Source of the DNA: Betaproteobacteria bacterium UBA5216
Lineage (GTDB): Bacteria > Pseudomonadota > Gammaproteobacteria > Burkholderiales > SG8-41
NCBI GenBank assembly: GCA_002412495.1
Contig: DHVE01000146.1
Coordinates: forward strand, 1-30,318
Reading direction: 5' to 3'
Length of the DNA stretch: 30,318 nt
Numbering within the stretch: the first letter of the stretch is position 1; the number at the start of each line of letters is the position of its first letter. Made by a program: the position numbers and the translations under genes. Of this stretch, positions 7,861-15,747 are shown in pieces. The notes beneath the pieces are model-generated. The model ran no database searches. It had not been told where the DNA came from and was given only the letters and a program-made list of their open reading frames with translations.

Positions 7861-9317
7861 TACTTTTCCCCTCGTACTTTTCGTGCGGTTTTCACTTCAT
7901 CCAGCCACTCTTCCAGTTTGACGCGCGCCATGGCATCCGCCGGCACGCCCAATCGCGTGGGGAAGGGGATGTGCGTCGGGCGCGTGGCATCGACGATGAT
8001 GCGGTTCGATCCGATGCCGCGCGGATCGCTGGGGGCGCGCACGTTCTTGATCATATCGACGTCGCGACCGGGTTCGACATAGGTATAAACCGCCCACATC
8101 ACTTGCTCTTCATTAAACACGTCGATGTCGTCATCGACGATCACGATGACCTGCAATTGCATCACGTGCGCCATGGCCATGATGGCGGTCTGCTTGGGGT
8201 GCCCTTCGTCCGTTTTCTTGATCGAGATATAGGCGGTGAAGCGCGCGCAACCGGAATACGGCAGATGCACGGCAGTGACAATGCCGAGCCGCTCCTTGAG
8301 GTGGTTGTAAATCGAGCCTTCGCGCGGCACGCTGGCCATCAGCATGTGTTCGCGGTGGCCGGAAAATATGTCCTGATACAGCGCGCCGTCGCGATAGGTG
8401 ATCGCCTTGACTTCCATCACGGGCGCGAATTGCTGGGGTTGATACTGGCCGCTGATTTCGCCGAATGGATCAACGATGGTTTGATCATTGGGACCGATTT
8501 CCCCCTCGATGATGATTTCCGCATCGGCGGGCACCATGAACTTGTCGCCCCAGGTGACCGAGGGGGCGAGCCGCGTGGGCTCGCGCAGAAAACTGCCCGC
8601 CGTGGCGTACTCGTTATCGCCCCAGGGCGTGTTGTTCAACGTGCCCATCCAGAAAGCAGGGTGGTGCCCGAGAATATTGATGACCGGGAAACGCTCGCCG
8701 CGGTTTTTCCACAGGCGCGTCATACGGCTCATGTGCGCCGAGTGGATAGTGAGTCCACCGCGATGGCCGGTTTCCGGAAATGTTTTGACGAAGGTGACGT
8801 TATAGAAATCTTCGCCCGGCGCATGCGCGGCCATCGCCATGGTCATTACGCCACCGAGATCCATTTCGAAGTGCCGTACGACGGGAAACATCCACATGTC
8901 CGCTTTTTTGCCCTGCAGCACGTTGGCGTGCACCGGCGCGTTGCTGCTGCTGATGACTTTGGGTTCGATGCGCTGCTTGAGCAGATCGGCAAACAGCGCG
9001 CCCAGCTCGCTGCCCGCCTGATTGCGCGACAAGCCTACGGCCTCGGCGCAGCGCTCGCGCGTTGCCCACAAGTTGGAAACCAGCGGAAACGCCGAAGGCT
9101 TGCCATGCATGTTGAGCGCATTGTCAAACTGCACCGTCGGGTACTCGCGACGCTGATCCAGATGTTTCAGGATCGCGGTTACGTCGAAATTCATCGGATC
9201 AACCTTGCGGCTTACCGTGCGGAATTCATTCGGATCGTCGCGAATCTGATCGAGATATGTCGAAAGACTTTTGGCGCTGCCGCCGCCAGACTGGTTAGCG
9301 CTTTTTGTTTTGGCCAT
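7860..9317 (-). CDS. UbiD-family decarboxylase, divergent active site
   Basis: A 485-residue member of the UbiD family, whose known enzymes use prenylated FMN (made by UbiX) for reversible decarboxylation of aromatic or unsaturated acids. Recognisable blocks are EGEIGPND near 271, DPFGEISGQY at 283-292, GHREHMLMASVPREG and a long C-terminal domain with QLQVIVIVDDDIDVF. Canonical enzymes have an Arg in N-V-x-x-x-R and a Glu in E-G-P-F-G-E/D. Here the first reads NVTFVK (Lys178) and the second VDPFGE (Val282, Asp283, Glu287), so two of three triad positions differ. The ATG at 9317 has AAAGGG 7 nt upstream; a TTG at 9386 is less likely. It lies 274 nt after the sulfatase and is followed by the zinc-ribbon gene. 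No UbiX is in the window. Substrate unknown. Confidence 0.88.
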   Translation of the reverse strand: MAKTKSANQSGGGSAKSLSTYLDQIRDDPNEFRTVSRKVDPMNFDVTAILKHLDQRREYPTVQFDNALNMHGKPSAFPLVSNLWATRERCAEAVGLSRNQAGSELGALFADLLKQRIEPKVISSSNAPVHANVLQGKKADMWMFPVVRHFEMDLGGVMTMAMAAHAPGEDFYNVTFVKTFPETGHRGGLTIHSAHMSRMTRLWKNRGERFPVINILGHHPAFWMGTLNNTPWGDNEYATAGSFLREPTRLAPSVTWGDKFMVPADAEIIIEGEIGPNDQTIVDPFGEISGQYQPQQFAPVMEVKAITYRDGALYQDIFSGHREHMLMASVPREGSIYNHLKERLGIVTAVHLPYSGCARFTAYISIKKTDEGHPKQTAIMAMAHVMQLQVIVIVDDDIDVFNEEQVMWAVYTYVEPGRDVDMIKNVRAPSDPRGIGSNRIIVDATRPTHIPFPTRLGVPADAMARVKLEEWLDEVKTARKVRGEK

Positions 9318-9500
9318 GGAAATACCCTTTATGAACTGCGTGCAGTGCGGTTGGGGATAAACGTGGGGCGTCGTGAGTTTCTTCAAGAAATATACGAGCG
9401 GGGGAGGGTGCTGTCAATTTGCATTTGTCTGTGCACGGGTTTGCGCCCACGATGGGGTAGTGCGGTTGCGGATAGTGGAATTATCGATGGGGTCGTAAAT

Positions 9501-9528
9501 CGCATTCGATATGCGTTTATGCGTATGC
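9501..9528. promoter_or_regulatory. ATGCG repeat cluster upstream of UbiD
   Basis: CGCATTCGATATGCG is a perfect 5-bp inverted repeat with a 5-nt spacer, followed by a further ATGCG. It lies in the 274-nt gap between sulfatase and UbiD, about 185 nt before the UbiD start. It could be an operator for separate control of UbiD. Nothing else stands out in that gap. Confidence 0.2.
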
Positions 9529-9591
9529 ACGCGGCGGCATCGGGAAATTTCTTCGCAGTCCCGCGGTTGCAGATTGCCTAAATTTGCTTAC

Positions 9592-11046
9592 CTATGCCAC
9601 GTACTCAGCCTTATCACCAGGCACGGGAGACCCTTGAATGGCACCCTTGGCAGTAACTTTTTCGCGGCCCCCGCTTTTTTCTACCAGTGCGGATTGATCG
9701 CGAAATGCCAATTCATCCAGGCCCTCCGGATCGGCCATACTGCGGAGGATGCCGTCGTATTGTCTGACCACATCGGCATGTGCGGCATCTTGAGCCAGAT
9801 TGTTCAGTTCCTCCGGATCTTTTTGCAGATCGAACAGTTCCGGTTCGTAGCCGACATAAGTGATGAACTTGTATTTTCCCTTTCGAATCATGAATGAAGC
9901 CCGATCCGCGCCGGCAGCGTAATATTCGCTGAACGCCACCCGATCCGGATCGTTGGCTGCGTTAGCGAGTTGGGACAGGGATCGTCCGGGCAGTTTTTCC
10001 TGTTGCGCAATCTCACCGTGCCCAATGGCATCCAGCACGGTCGGCCCGATATCAATCAGCGTCACCGGCGTTGTCGAGACCTTGCCTTCGGGCACGCCCG
10101 GACCAGCGATGATCATCGGAATGGCGGCCGACTCTTCGTACATATTGTTTTTGCCCCATAGCCTGCGGGCGCCGAGATTTTCGCCGTGATCGGTGGTGTA
10201 GATGATGATCGTATCGTCACGCAGTCCCGCGGCTTCGAGCGCGGCAATCACTTTGCCGATATTCGAATCAAGGTAACTTACGCATCCGTAATAGGAATTC
10301 ATCAGCACCTTCTTGGTTGCCGCTGTCAAAAAATCCTCGTGATTGCGTGAGCGCTGCAGCAAATGAATCCACGGATGCAGCGGCGCGTCCGGGGCACTCA
10401 TCTTCGGCATGGGGAAATGAATTTTGTCGTAGAGATCATAAAACGCCTGCGGCGCAATATGCGGTGGATGAGGGCACACGAAAGAGCACATTAGCGTCCA
10501 CGGCCGGCCGTTCTTGTTTGCGCCCTTTTCCTTTAGCCAGGTGCACGCCTTCTCCATGATGTCATTGTCGTACCGGGTATACGAGGATTCACCTGGACCG
10601 ATGCGTTCGGCAATTTTGCTGCGCTTGAGGGGCGGCGGCATGGGGCGCTTCACGCAACCACGTATATCGCCGAGGCCGCCATCGACGTGCATGGGAATCA
10701 ATGAGGCTTCGAAACCAGTCGGGTCCTTGTCGCTTCGAAAGTGAAGCTTACCGATGGATGTCACGCCGGCCCCCTGTTCGCCAGACAGGTGATGCCAGCT
10801 TTTCACGCGGCCTTCATAACCGTGCGAGTTATCCCAGTAGTGCGTTTCTTTCACGTAACGCCCGGTTGCAAGCGCAGCGCGCGCGGGGACGCAAATGGCG
10901 GAGTTGGTGTAGGCCGTGGTAAAGCGGGTGCCCCGCGCCGCCAGCGCATCGATGTTGGGCGTCTGGATAAAGTCGTGTCCATAACATCCCGCTACCTTTT
11001 GCTGATGCTGATCGGACATGATAAAAAGAACATTGCGTGCTGTCAT
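9592..11046 (-). CDS. Sulfatase (formylglycine type, CxPxR)
   Basis: A 484-residue alkaline-phosphatase-superfamily sulfatase. The signature CVPARAALATGRY begins at Cys52, the residue oxidised to formylglycine in active enzymes. Other expected residues are SDQH near 11-14 (first metal ligands), SIGKLHF near 97-103, TTDHGEN near 284-290 (Asp286/His287) and Lys299. It should hydrolyse a sulfate ester. No Sec or Tat signal peptide is visible, so it appears cytoplasmic. It starts at the ATG with an ideal GGAGGAAATC leader and is the first gene of the unit with UbiD and the zinc-ribbon gene, although the following 274-nt gap may hold another promoter. Choline-sulfatase identity is not supported. 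No formylglycine-generating enzyme is in the window. Confidence 0.92.
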   Translation of the reverse strand: MTARNVLFIMSDQHQQKVAGCYGHDFIQTPNIDALAARGTRFTTAYTNSAICVPARAALATGRYVKETHYWDNSHGYEGRVKSWHHLSGEQGAGVTSIGKLHFRSDKDPTGFEASLIPMHVDGGLGDIRGCVKRPMPPPLKRSKIAERIGPGESSYTRYDNDIMEKACTWLKEKGANKNGRPWTLMCSFVCPHPPHIAPQAFYDLYDKIHFPMPKMSAPDAPLHPWIHLLQRSRNHEDFLTAATKKVLMNSYYGCVSYLDSNIGKVIAALEAAGLRDDTIIIYTTDHGENLGARRLWGKNNMYEESAAIPMIIAGPGVPEGKVSTTPVTLIDIGPTVLDAIGHGEIAQQEKLPGRSLSQLANAANDPDRVAFSEYYAAGADRASFMIRKGKYKFITYVGYEPELFDLQKDPEELNNLAQDAAHADVVRQYDGILRSMADPEGLDELAFRDQSALVEKSGGREKVTAKGAIQGSPVPGDKAEYVA

Positions 11047-11079
11047 GATTTCCTCCTGGGGGGCAGCCTCTCCCAAAAA

Positions 11080-11090
11080 GTGCCTGGCAC
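11080..11090. promoter_or_regulatory. GTGCCTGGCAC palindrome in the sulfatase leader
   Basis: A perfect 5-bp inverted repeat around a single T, preceded by AAAAA, 34 nt upstream of the sulfatase ATG. It could be an operator or a fragment of a dispersed intergenic repeat. The rest of the 150-nt divergent gap has no clear promoter. Confidence 0.25.
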
Positions 11091-11196
11091 ATGGCTTGTG
11101 GCGGCGATTGCGTGGCGCCGGTAAGCCATTTCAGCGGGGAAGAGCGGGCTGCTACTATACCGCTACTTTGCATAGATGCGATTCGAGGTGGTGGAC

Positions 11197-12240
11197 ATGA
11201 TGGGCTTCCAGCGCAAGTCGTCGTGGTTATACTTTCCGCAATGCGGATATGTTTTGTTTTGGGCTTGTCGAAATCACGCGCGACGGGCCTTCTCATGGGG
11301 TATTGCCGCTGCTCTTATGACCACGTCGGGCGTTGTGCAAGCCCAACAGAAGTTTCCAACCAAGCCGATTCGACTTGTCGGACCAGCCGCCGGTAACGCG
11401 GCCGACACGGTGGCCCGCATGATCGGGCCCAAGATGAGCGAGACCTGGAAACAGCCGGTGGTGGTGGAAAACCGCGCAGGCGCCGGTGGTACGCTGGCTG
11501 CGGGCGTGGTCGCCAAGGCCGCGCCGGACGGCCACTCGATGCTGCTGATTTCGAGTCAGTTTGCACTTGGCGCGGCGCTGCATGCCAATCTTGCTTATCA
11601 GTTGCCCAGGGACTTTGCGGGCGTGAGTCTGATCGGCTACAGCACCAACGTGCTGGTGACGGCGCCCGCGCTGGGTGTCAAGTCGATCAAGGACCTTGTT
11701 GCGCTCGCACACGCGCAGCCCGGCAAGATGCTTTTCAGTTCGGGCGGTGCCGGCAGCAACAACCACATGACCGCCGAGTTGTTCAGATTTCATGCGGGTA
11801 TCAAGGCCGCGCACGTGGGATTCAAGTCGGGTACGGAAGCCCTGATCGAGGTTCTTGCGGGCCGCGTTCACTACTGCATGGCAAACACATCGACCGCGCT
11901 GCCGTTTGTCAGGGACGGGCGGCTGCAGGCGCTGGGGGTTACGACGCCGCGTCGCTCGCCGGTATTCCCGAACTTGCCGGCAATCGTGGAGGTGATTCCC
12001 AGCTTCAAAAGCGATGCATCGTACGGACTCTATGCGCCGGCTGGCACGCCGCGCAATGTCCTGCATCAGATCAGCAAGGAGGTGGCGCGCGTCCTCGAAC
12101 TACCTGACATCAAGGAGCAATTTCAGAACCTTGGCATGACTCCCGCTTATAGTACCCCGGAAGAACTCGACAAGATTCTCCGCGATCAGATTGCGATGTT
12201 TTCGGCGGTGGTAAAAGATATCGGCCTGCGCGCCAAGTGA
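11197..12240 (+). CDS. Divergent Bug-type substrate-binding protein
   Basis: 347 residues and the most divergent Bug protein here. The first ligand loop reads AAGNAAD (64-70) instead of PGGxxD, and the otherwise near-invariant HVPYKG is HVGFKS (206-211). Other blocks (VVENRAGAGG near 89, PDGHSMLL near 110, FSSGGAGSNNH) are normal. The N-terminus is odd: a conventional signal (AFSWGIAAALMTTSGVVQA) is preceded by about 30 residues including an aromatic stretch, so translation may start later than this ATG, which was picked for its GAGG 8 nt upstream. It is alone on the plus strand, divergent from the sulfatase, and followed by a terminator-like hairpin. Confidence 0.85.
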   Translation: MMGFQRKSSWLYFPQCGYVLFWACRNHARRAFSWGIAAALMTTSGVVQAQQKFPTKPIRLVGPAAGNAADTVARMIGPKMSETWKQPVVVENRAGAGGTLAAGVVAKAAPDGHSMLLISSQFALGAALHANLAYQLPRDFAGVSLIGYSTNVLVTAPALGVKSIKDLVALAHAQPGKMLFSSGGAGSNNHMTAELFRFHAGIKAAHVGFKSGTEALIEVLAGRVHYCMANTSTALPFVRDGRLQALGVTTPRRSPVFPNLPAIVEVIPSFKSDASYGLYAPAGTPRNVLHQISKEVARVLELPDIKEQFQNLGMTPAYSTPEELDKILRDQIAMFSAVVKDIGLRAK

Positions 12241-12265
12241 CCGGGAATATTTTCGGCGATGATTC

Positions 12266-12291
12266 ACGAAGGTGTTTGTGCCCTTCGTTTT
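12266..12291 (+). terminator. Rho-independent terminator-like hairpin
   Basis: ACGAAGG and CCTTCGT form a 7-bp stem with a 9-nt loop and lead into TTTT on the plus strand, 26 nt after the stop of the Bug gene that ends at 12240. The short T-run makes it a moderate candidate. It separates this transcript from the convergent Bug gene. Confidence 0.5.
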
Positions 12292-12313
12292 CGCTATGCG
12301 GGTACTGCTGCCG

Positions 12314-13309
12314 TTAATCCAGCGACACCCCCGATTTAACCACCTTGCTCCACTTCGTGATCTCGGCCTTGATAAAAGCCGCCAGTTCGTCCGGCGTGCT
12401 GCCGACCGGTTCCGAACCCACGGCGGCAAATTGCTCGATCACTTTGGGCGCACCCACCATCGCGACAATCGCGGGATGCAGCTTTGCGATGATGTCTTTA
12501 CCCGTGCCGGCGGGCGCCATGATGGCGAACCACTGGGTCGCTTCGTGGCCGGGCAGGGTTTCGTTGACGGTGGGCAGGTGCGGCGTGAACTTGGAGCGCT
12601 TCGCGCCCGAGCTGGCCAGCAGTCTTACCTTGCCGTTCTTGGCGTGCGGGAGCACGGTGGGCCCGCTGGCAAAGTGAAACGACACTTCGCCGCTTAACAC
12701 CGCGACCACACCCGCGCTCGGCCCCTTATACGGCACATGCACGATATTGACCTTGGCGAGCTGCTTGAACAATTCGCCCGCCATGTGCGCGCCGGAGATA
12801 TTGCCCACCGACGCGAAATTGACTTGCCCCGGTTTGCTGCGCGTGAGTTCAATCAGATCCTTTACCGATTTCACCGGTAGCGAGGGGTGTACCGCGAGGA
12901 TGTAATCCGAAGTCGCGAGCAGCGTAATGGGCGCGAAATCTTTCACCGCGTCGTAGGGCATATTTTTTACCGCGCTGGGGATAATCGCATTCGGCGCGAC
13001 GCTGCCCATCAAAAGCGTGTAGCCATCGGCGGGCGCGCGGGCGGCGGCCTCGGTGCCGATGCGCCCGCTCGCGCCGGGCCGGTTTTCCACCACGAAGCGC
13101 CAGCCATGATCATTGCCCAACGCCTGCGCCATGATGCGCGCGGCGGTATCGGTGGCGCCGCCGGGGGTGAACGGGACGATGATGCGGATGGGTTTTGCGG
13201 GGTAAGCCTGTCCCGCGCTTGTCGCAGCAGGCTGCGCGAACAGTTTATTAGACACGAGCACGCTTGCCACTGAGGTGACAAGCGCGAAATACAAATGAGA
13301 TGATTTCAT
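12314..13309 (-). CDS. Bug-type substrate-binding protein, last gene of the molybdenum-hydroxylase unit
   Basis: 331 residues. The signal peptide MKSSHLYFALVTSVASVLVS with a cut near LFA-Q is followed by IIVPFTPGGATD (ligand loop 49-54), ENRPGASGRIGTE and HVPYKG (191-196). It is a close paralogue of the Bug proteins at 5494-6489 and 26865-27836. Only 19 nt separate it from the molybdenum-hydroxylase large subunit ending at 13330, the same arrangement as the 26865/27843 pair. The natural guess is that it captures the compound hydroxylated by that enzyme. The ATG at 13309 has GGA 6 nt upstream. The reading frame stays open upstream into the hydroxylase end, but that extension has no signal-like character. 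Confidence 0.92.
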   Translation of the reverse strand: MKSSHLYFALVTSVASVLVSNKLFAQPAATSAGQAYPAKPIRIIVPFTPGGATDTAARIMAQALGNDHGWRFVVENRPGASGRIGTEAAARAPADGYTLLMGSVAPNAIIPSAVKNMPYDAVKDFAPITLLATSDYILAVHPSLPVKSVKDLIELTRSKPGQVNFASVGNISGAHMAGELFKQLAKVNIVHVPYKGPSAGVVAVLSGEVSFHFASGPTVLPHAKNGKVRLLASSGAKRSKFTPHLPTVNETLPGHEATQWFAIMAPAGTGKDIIAKLHPAIVAMVGAPKVIEQFAAVGSEPVGSTPDELAAFIKAEITKWSKVVKSGVSLD

Positions 13310-13329
13310 GTCGTGTCCGTCGATGGAAT

Positions 13330-15714
13330 TTACGAGTTCCCGCTCGCGGTTGCATGCTTCCCGTTCTTCTTGGCCTCGCGAATCGCGCGCCATATCCGCT
13401 CCGGCGTTGCCGGCATCTCCACGTGTTTCACGCCAAACTCGGACAGTGCATCGACCACCGCGTTAATCACCACGCCGAGCGCCGGCGTGGTGCCTCCTTC
13501 CCCCGCCGGACGTATACCCAGCGGGTGCGTGGGCGAGGGGTTTTCGACCAGTTCGGTTTTGAACGGCGGAAAACAATCGGCTCTTGGCATGGCGTAATCC
13601 ATGAACGAGCCCGTGAGCAGTTGCCCGGAGTCAGGGTCGTAATGGCACTGTTCATACAGCGCCTGACCCACGCCCTGCGCGATGGCGCCGTGGATCTGGC
13701 CGTCGATGATCAGCGGGTTGATGGCACGACCGACGTCATCGACCGCGGCATAACCGACTATTTCGAGCGTGCCCAACGCGGGGTCGATCTCGACTTCGCA
13801 CACGTGGCAACCGTACGGGAAACTTGCAGTGTTGACCACCACTTCGGACGCTGCTGCCAGTGCGCCCTTGAGATCGGCGGGCAGGCCTTTCGTTTGGGTG
13901 GCTGCGGTCGCTGCGTCGAACAGGCCGACTGAGCGATCGGTGCCGGTGAGCTGAAATCGTCCCTGGACGAACGTGATTTCGCTGGGTTCGCAATGCAGCA
14001 TCAGGGCGGCGAGCCGCGTACCCTTTTTGATGATCTCTTGCGAGGCGTTCCAGATCACGATGCTTGCCATGCGCATGCCGCGCCCGCCGTGGGTGCCGCC
14101 GCCGACTTTGACGATATCGGTGTCGCCGGCGATCAGCCGCACATTGTCGAACGGCACGCCCAGCCACTCGTGGACCAATTGCGCGAAACTGGTATCGTGC
14201 CCTTGCCCGTTGTTGACGATGCCGATCACCACGTCTACCCGCCCGTCGCCGTGCACGGTGATCTCGGTGCGTTCACGTGGCGCGCCGGTGGAGGTGTCCA
14301 CATAATTGGCGACGCCGATGCCACGGCACTTGCCGCGTTTGCGCGCCTCTGCGCGGCGTTCATGGAAGGTGTCCCATTGGCCGAGCCTTAACGCCTGATC
14401 CATCACGTTGTGGTAAGCGCCGCTGTCGTAGATCATGCCCCAGGGGTTGGTGTAGGGCAGCTCCGCCTGCGTGAGCAGATTGCGCCGCCGCAGTTCGATG
14501 CGGTCAAAGCCGCATTGCGCGGCGGCCAGATCGATCAGCCGTTCCATCACGTACATCACTTCGGGGCGGCCCGCGCTGCGATAGGGGCGCGTCATCATGG
14601 TGTTGCTCAGCACCGCCCGCCCGCGCACGTTCGCGGCGGGCATGCGGTAAATGCTCGACATGATTTCGAGCCCTTTGCGCAGCGGCGAAAAATTCGCGGT
14701 GTGCGCGCCGGCGTTGCCGATGTTCGAGCCGCGCAGGGCCAGGAAATTGCCTTCGGCGTCGAGCGCGAGTTCGGCATCCACCGCGAGATCGCGGCCCTGG
14801 TAATCGCTGACAAAGGCTTCGCTGCGGTCGCAGGTCCATTTGACGGGGCGGCCGACGCGGCGCGCGGCCCAGGTGACCAACGCGAACTCTGGATAGATGA
14901 AGCCGCGCGTGCCGAAATTGCCGCCGATGTCGTGCATCAACGCGCGCACTTTTTCGGCGGGCACGCCCAGAGTACCGGCGAGTTCGTGTTTCAGGCGTAC
15001 CGCGCCGCCGTTGCCGGCGTGCAGCGTGTAACGTTGCGTGGCGGCATCGTATTCCCCGACGGCGGCGCGCGGCTCCATCGGCACGCCCGTGACGCGCTGT
15101 ATCCACGTCTGGAATTTCACCACGTGCGCAGCGCGCGCGAAGGCCGCATCCGTCGCGGCACGGTCGCCGGTGTCGGCATCGACACACACGTTGGAGTGCG
15201 CCTGATCCCACAGCTTGGGCGCATCGGGCGCTACGGCGGCGACGGTGTTGGTCACCACCAGAAGCGCTTCGTAATCGACTTCGATGACTTCCGCCGCGTC
15301 TTTGGCTGCGGCAATGGAGATTGCGATCACCATCGCCACCACTTCGCCAACATGGCGCACCTTGTGCAGCGCCAGCGGATATTGCGGTGCGGAGAAAATG
15401 TCCGAGCCGTCGGTATTTACCATCTGTATATCTGCGGGATGCGTGTTGAACGGCTGATGCGGTATGGGTTTGATGCCGTCGGGAATCATGTCCGCGCCGG
15501 TGAGCACGGCCACCACGCCGGGCATCGCCAACGCTATTTTCGTATCGATGGAACGAATGTGGGCGTGCGCGTGCGGCGAACGCAGCATCACCGCGTAGAC
15601 CTGCCGTGGCAGATTCACATCGTCGCTGAAACGACCCTGACCGGTAATAAGTCGCAGGTCTTCCTTGCGCCGTACCGGTTGCCCGATGTGTTGACTTGTT
15701 GCGGCAGTAAACAT
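13330..15714 (-). CDS. Molybdenum hydroxylase large subunit (xanthine dehydrogenase family), copy 1
   Basis: 794 residues with the layout of XdhB/CoxL-type catalytic subunits: an N-terminal a/b hammerhead domain (about 20-135) and two molybdopterin-binding domains. Cofactor motifs are GGNFG (264-268), PYRSAGRPE (377-385), NGQGHDTSFAQ (about 502-512) and GEGG with the presumed catalytic Glu739. The PYRSAGR loop lacks the Cys of the AYRCSFR motif of true CO dehydrogenase, so it is another hydroxylase, adding water-derived OH to a heterocycle or aldehyde. Such subunits normally work with a 2Fe-2S and an FAD subunit, and neither is encoded nearby. There is no signal peptide and no Shine-Dalgarno: the 33-nt gap to the upstream paralogue is extremely A+T-rich. 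The extra C-terminal tail (about 12 residues) is absent in the other copies. Confidence 0.92.
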   Translation of the reverse strand: MFTAATSQHIGQPVRRKEDLRLITGQGRFSDDVNLPRQVYAVMLRSPHAHAHIRSIDTKIALAMPGVVAVLTGADMIPDGIKPIPHQPFNTHPADIQMVNTDGSDIFSAPQYPLALHKVRHVGEVVAMVIAISIAAAKDAAEVIEVDYEALLVVTNTVAAVAPDAPKLWDQAHSNVCVDADTGDRAATDAAFARAAHVVKFQTWIQRVTGVPMEPRAAVGEYDAATQRYTLHAGNGGAVRLKHELAGTLGVPAEKVRALMHDIGGNFGTRGFIYPEFALVTWAARRVGRPVKWTCDRSEAFVSDYQGRDLAVDAELALDAEGNFLALRGSNIGNAGAHTANFSPLRKGLEIMSSIYRMPAANVRGRAVLSNTMMTRPYRSAGRPEVMYVMERLIDLAAAQCGFDRIELRRRNLLTQAELPYTNPWGMIYDSGAYHNVMDQALRLGQWDTFHERRAEARKRGKCRGIGVANYVDTSTGAPRERTEITVHGDGRVDVVIGIVNNGQGHDTSFAQLVHEWLGVPFDNVRLIAGDTDIVKVGGGTHGGRGMRMASIVIWNASQEIIKKGTRLAALMLHCEPSEITFVQGRFQLTGTDRSVGLFDAATAATQTKGLPADLKGALAAASEVVVNTASFPYGCHVCEVEIDPALGTLEIVGYAAVDDVGRAINPLIIDGQIHGAIAQGVGQALYEQCHYDPDSGQLLTGSFMDYAMPRADCFPPFKTELVENPSPTHPLGIRPAGEGGTTPALGVVINAVVDALSEFGVKHVEMPATPERIWRAIREAKKNGKHATASGNS

Positions 15715-15747
15715 GGGGATATTTAAGTATTTGTTTTTAAAATATTT
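15715..15747. other. A+T-rich junction between tandem hydroxylase genes
   Basis: Only 5 of 33 bases are G or C, against a strongly GC-rich surrounding. It contains the palindrome AAAATATTTT near its XDH copy 2 end. No ribosome-binding site precedes the copy 1 ATG, so initiation may depend on the unstructured A/U-rich leader or on reinitiation from copy 2. Confidence 0.6.

Noticed and set aside
7971..9581. Long plus-strand open frame opposite UbiD, and similar ones at 439-1815, 14410-15726, 16471-17910 and 25274-26926
   Set aside because: These lie antisense to well-supported genes, are rich in Arg, His and Ala, and have no recognisable motifs or ribosome sites. They are by-products of GC-rich codon use.
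9592..11046. Choline-sulfatase (BetC)
   Set aside because: The Cys signature is CVPAR rather than the CAPGR of BetC as I recall it, and there is no choline or betaine gene nearby.
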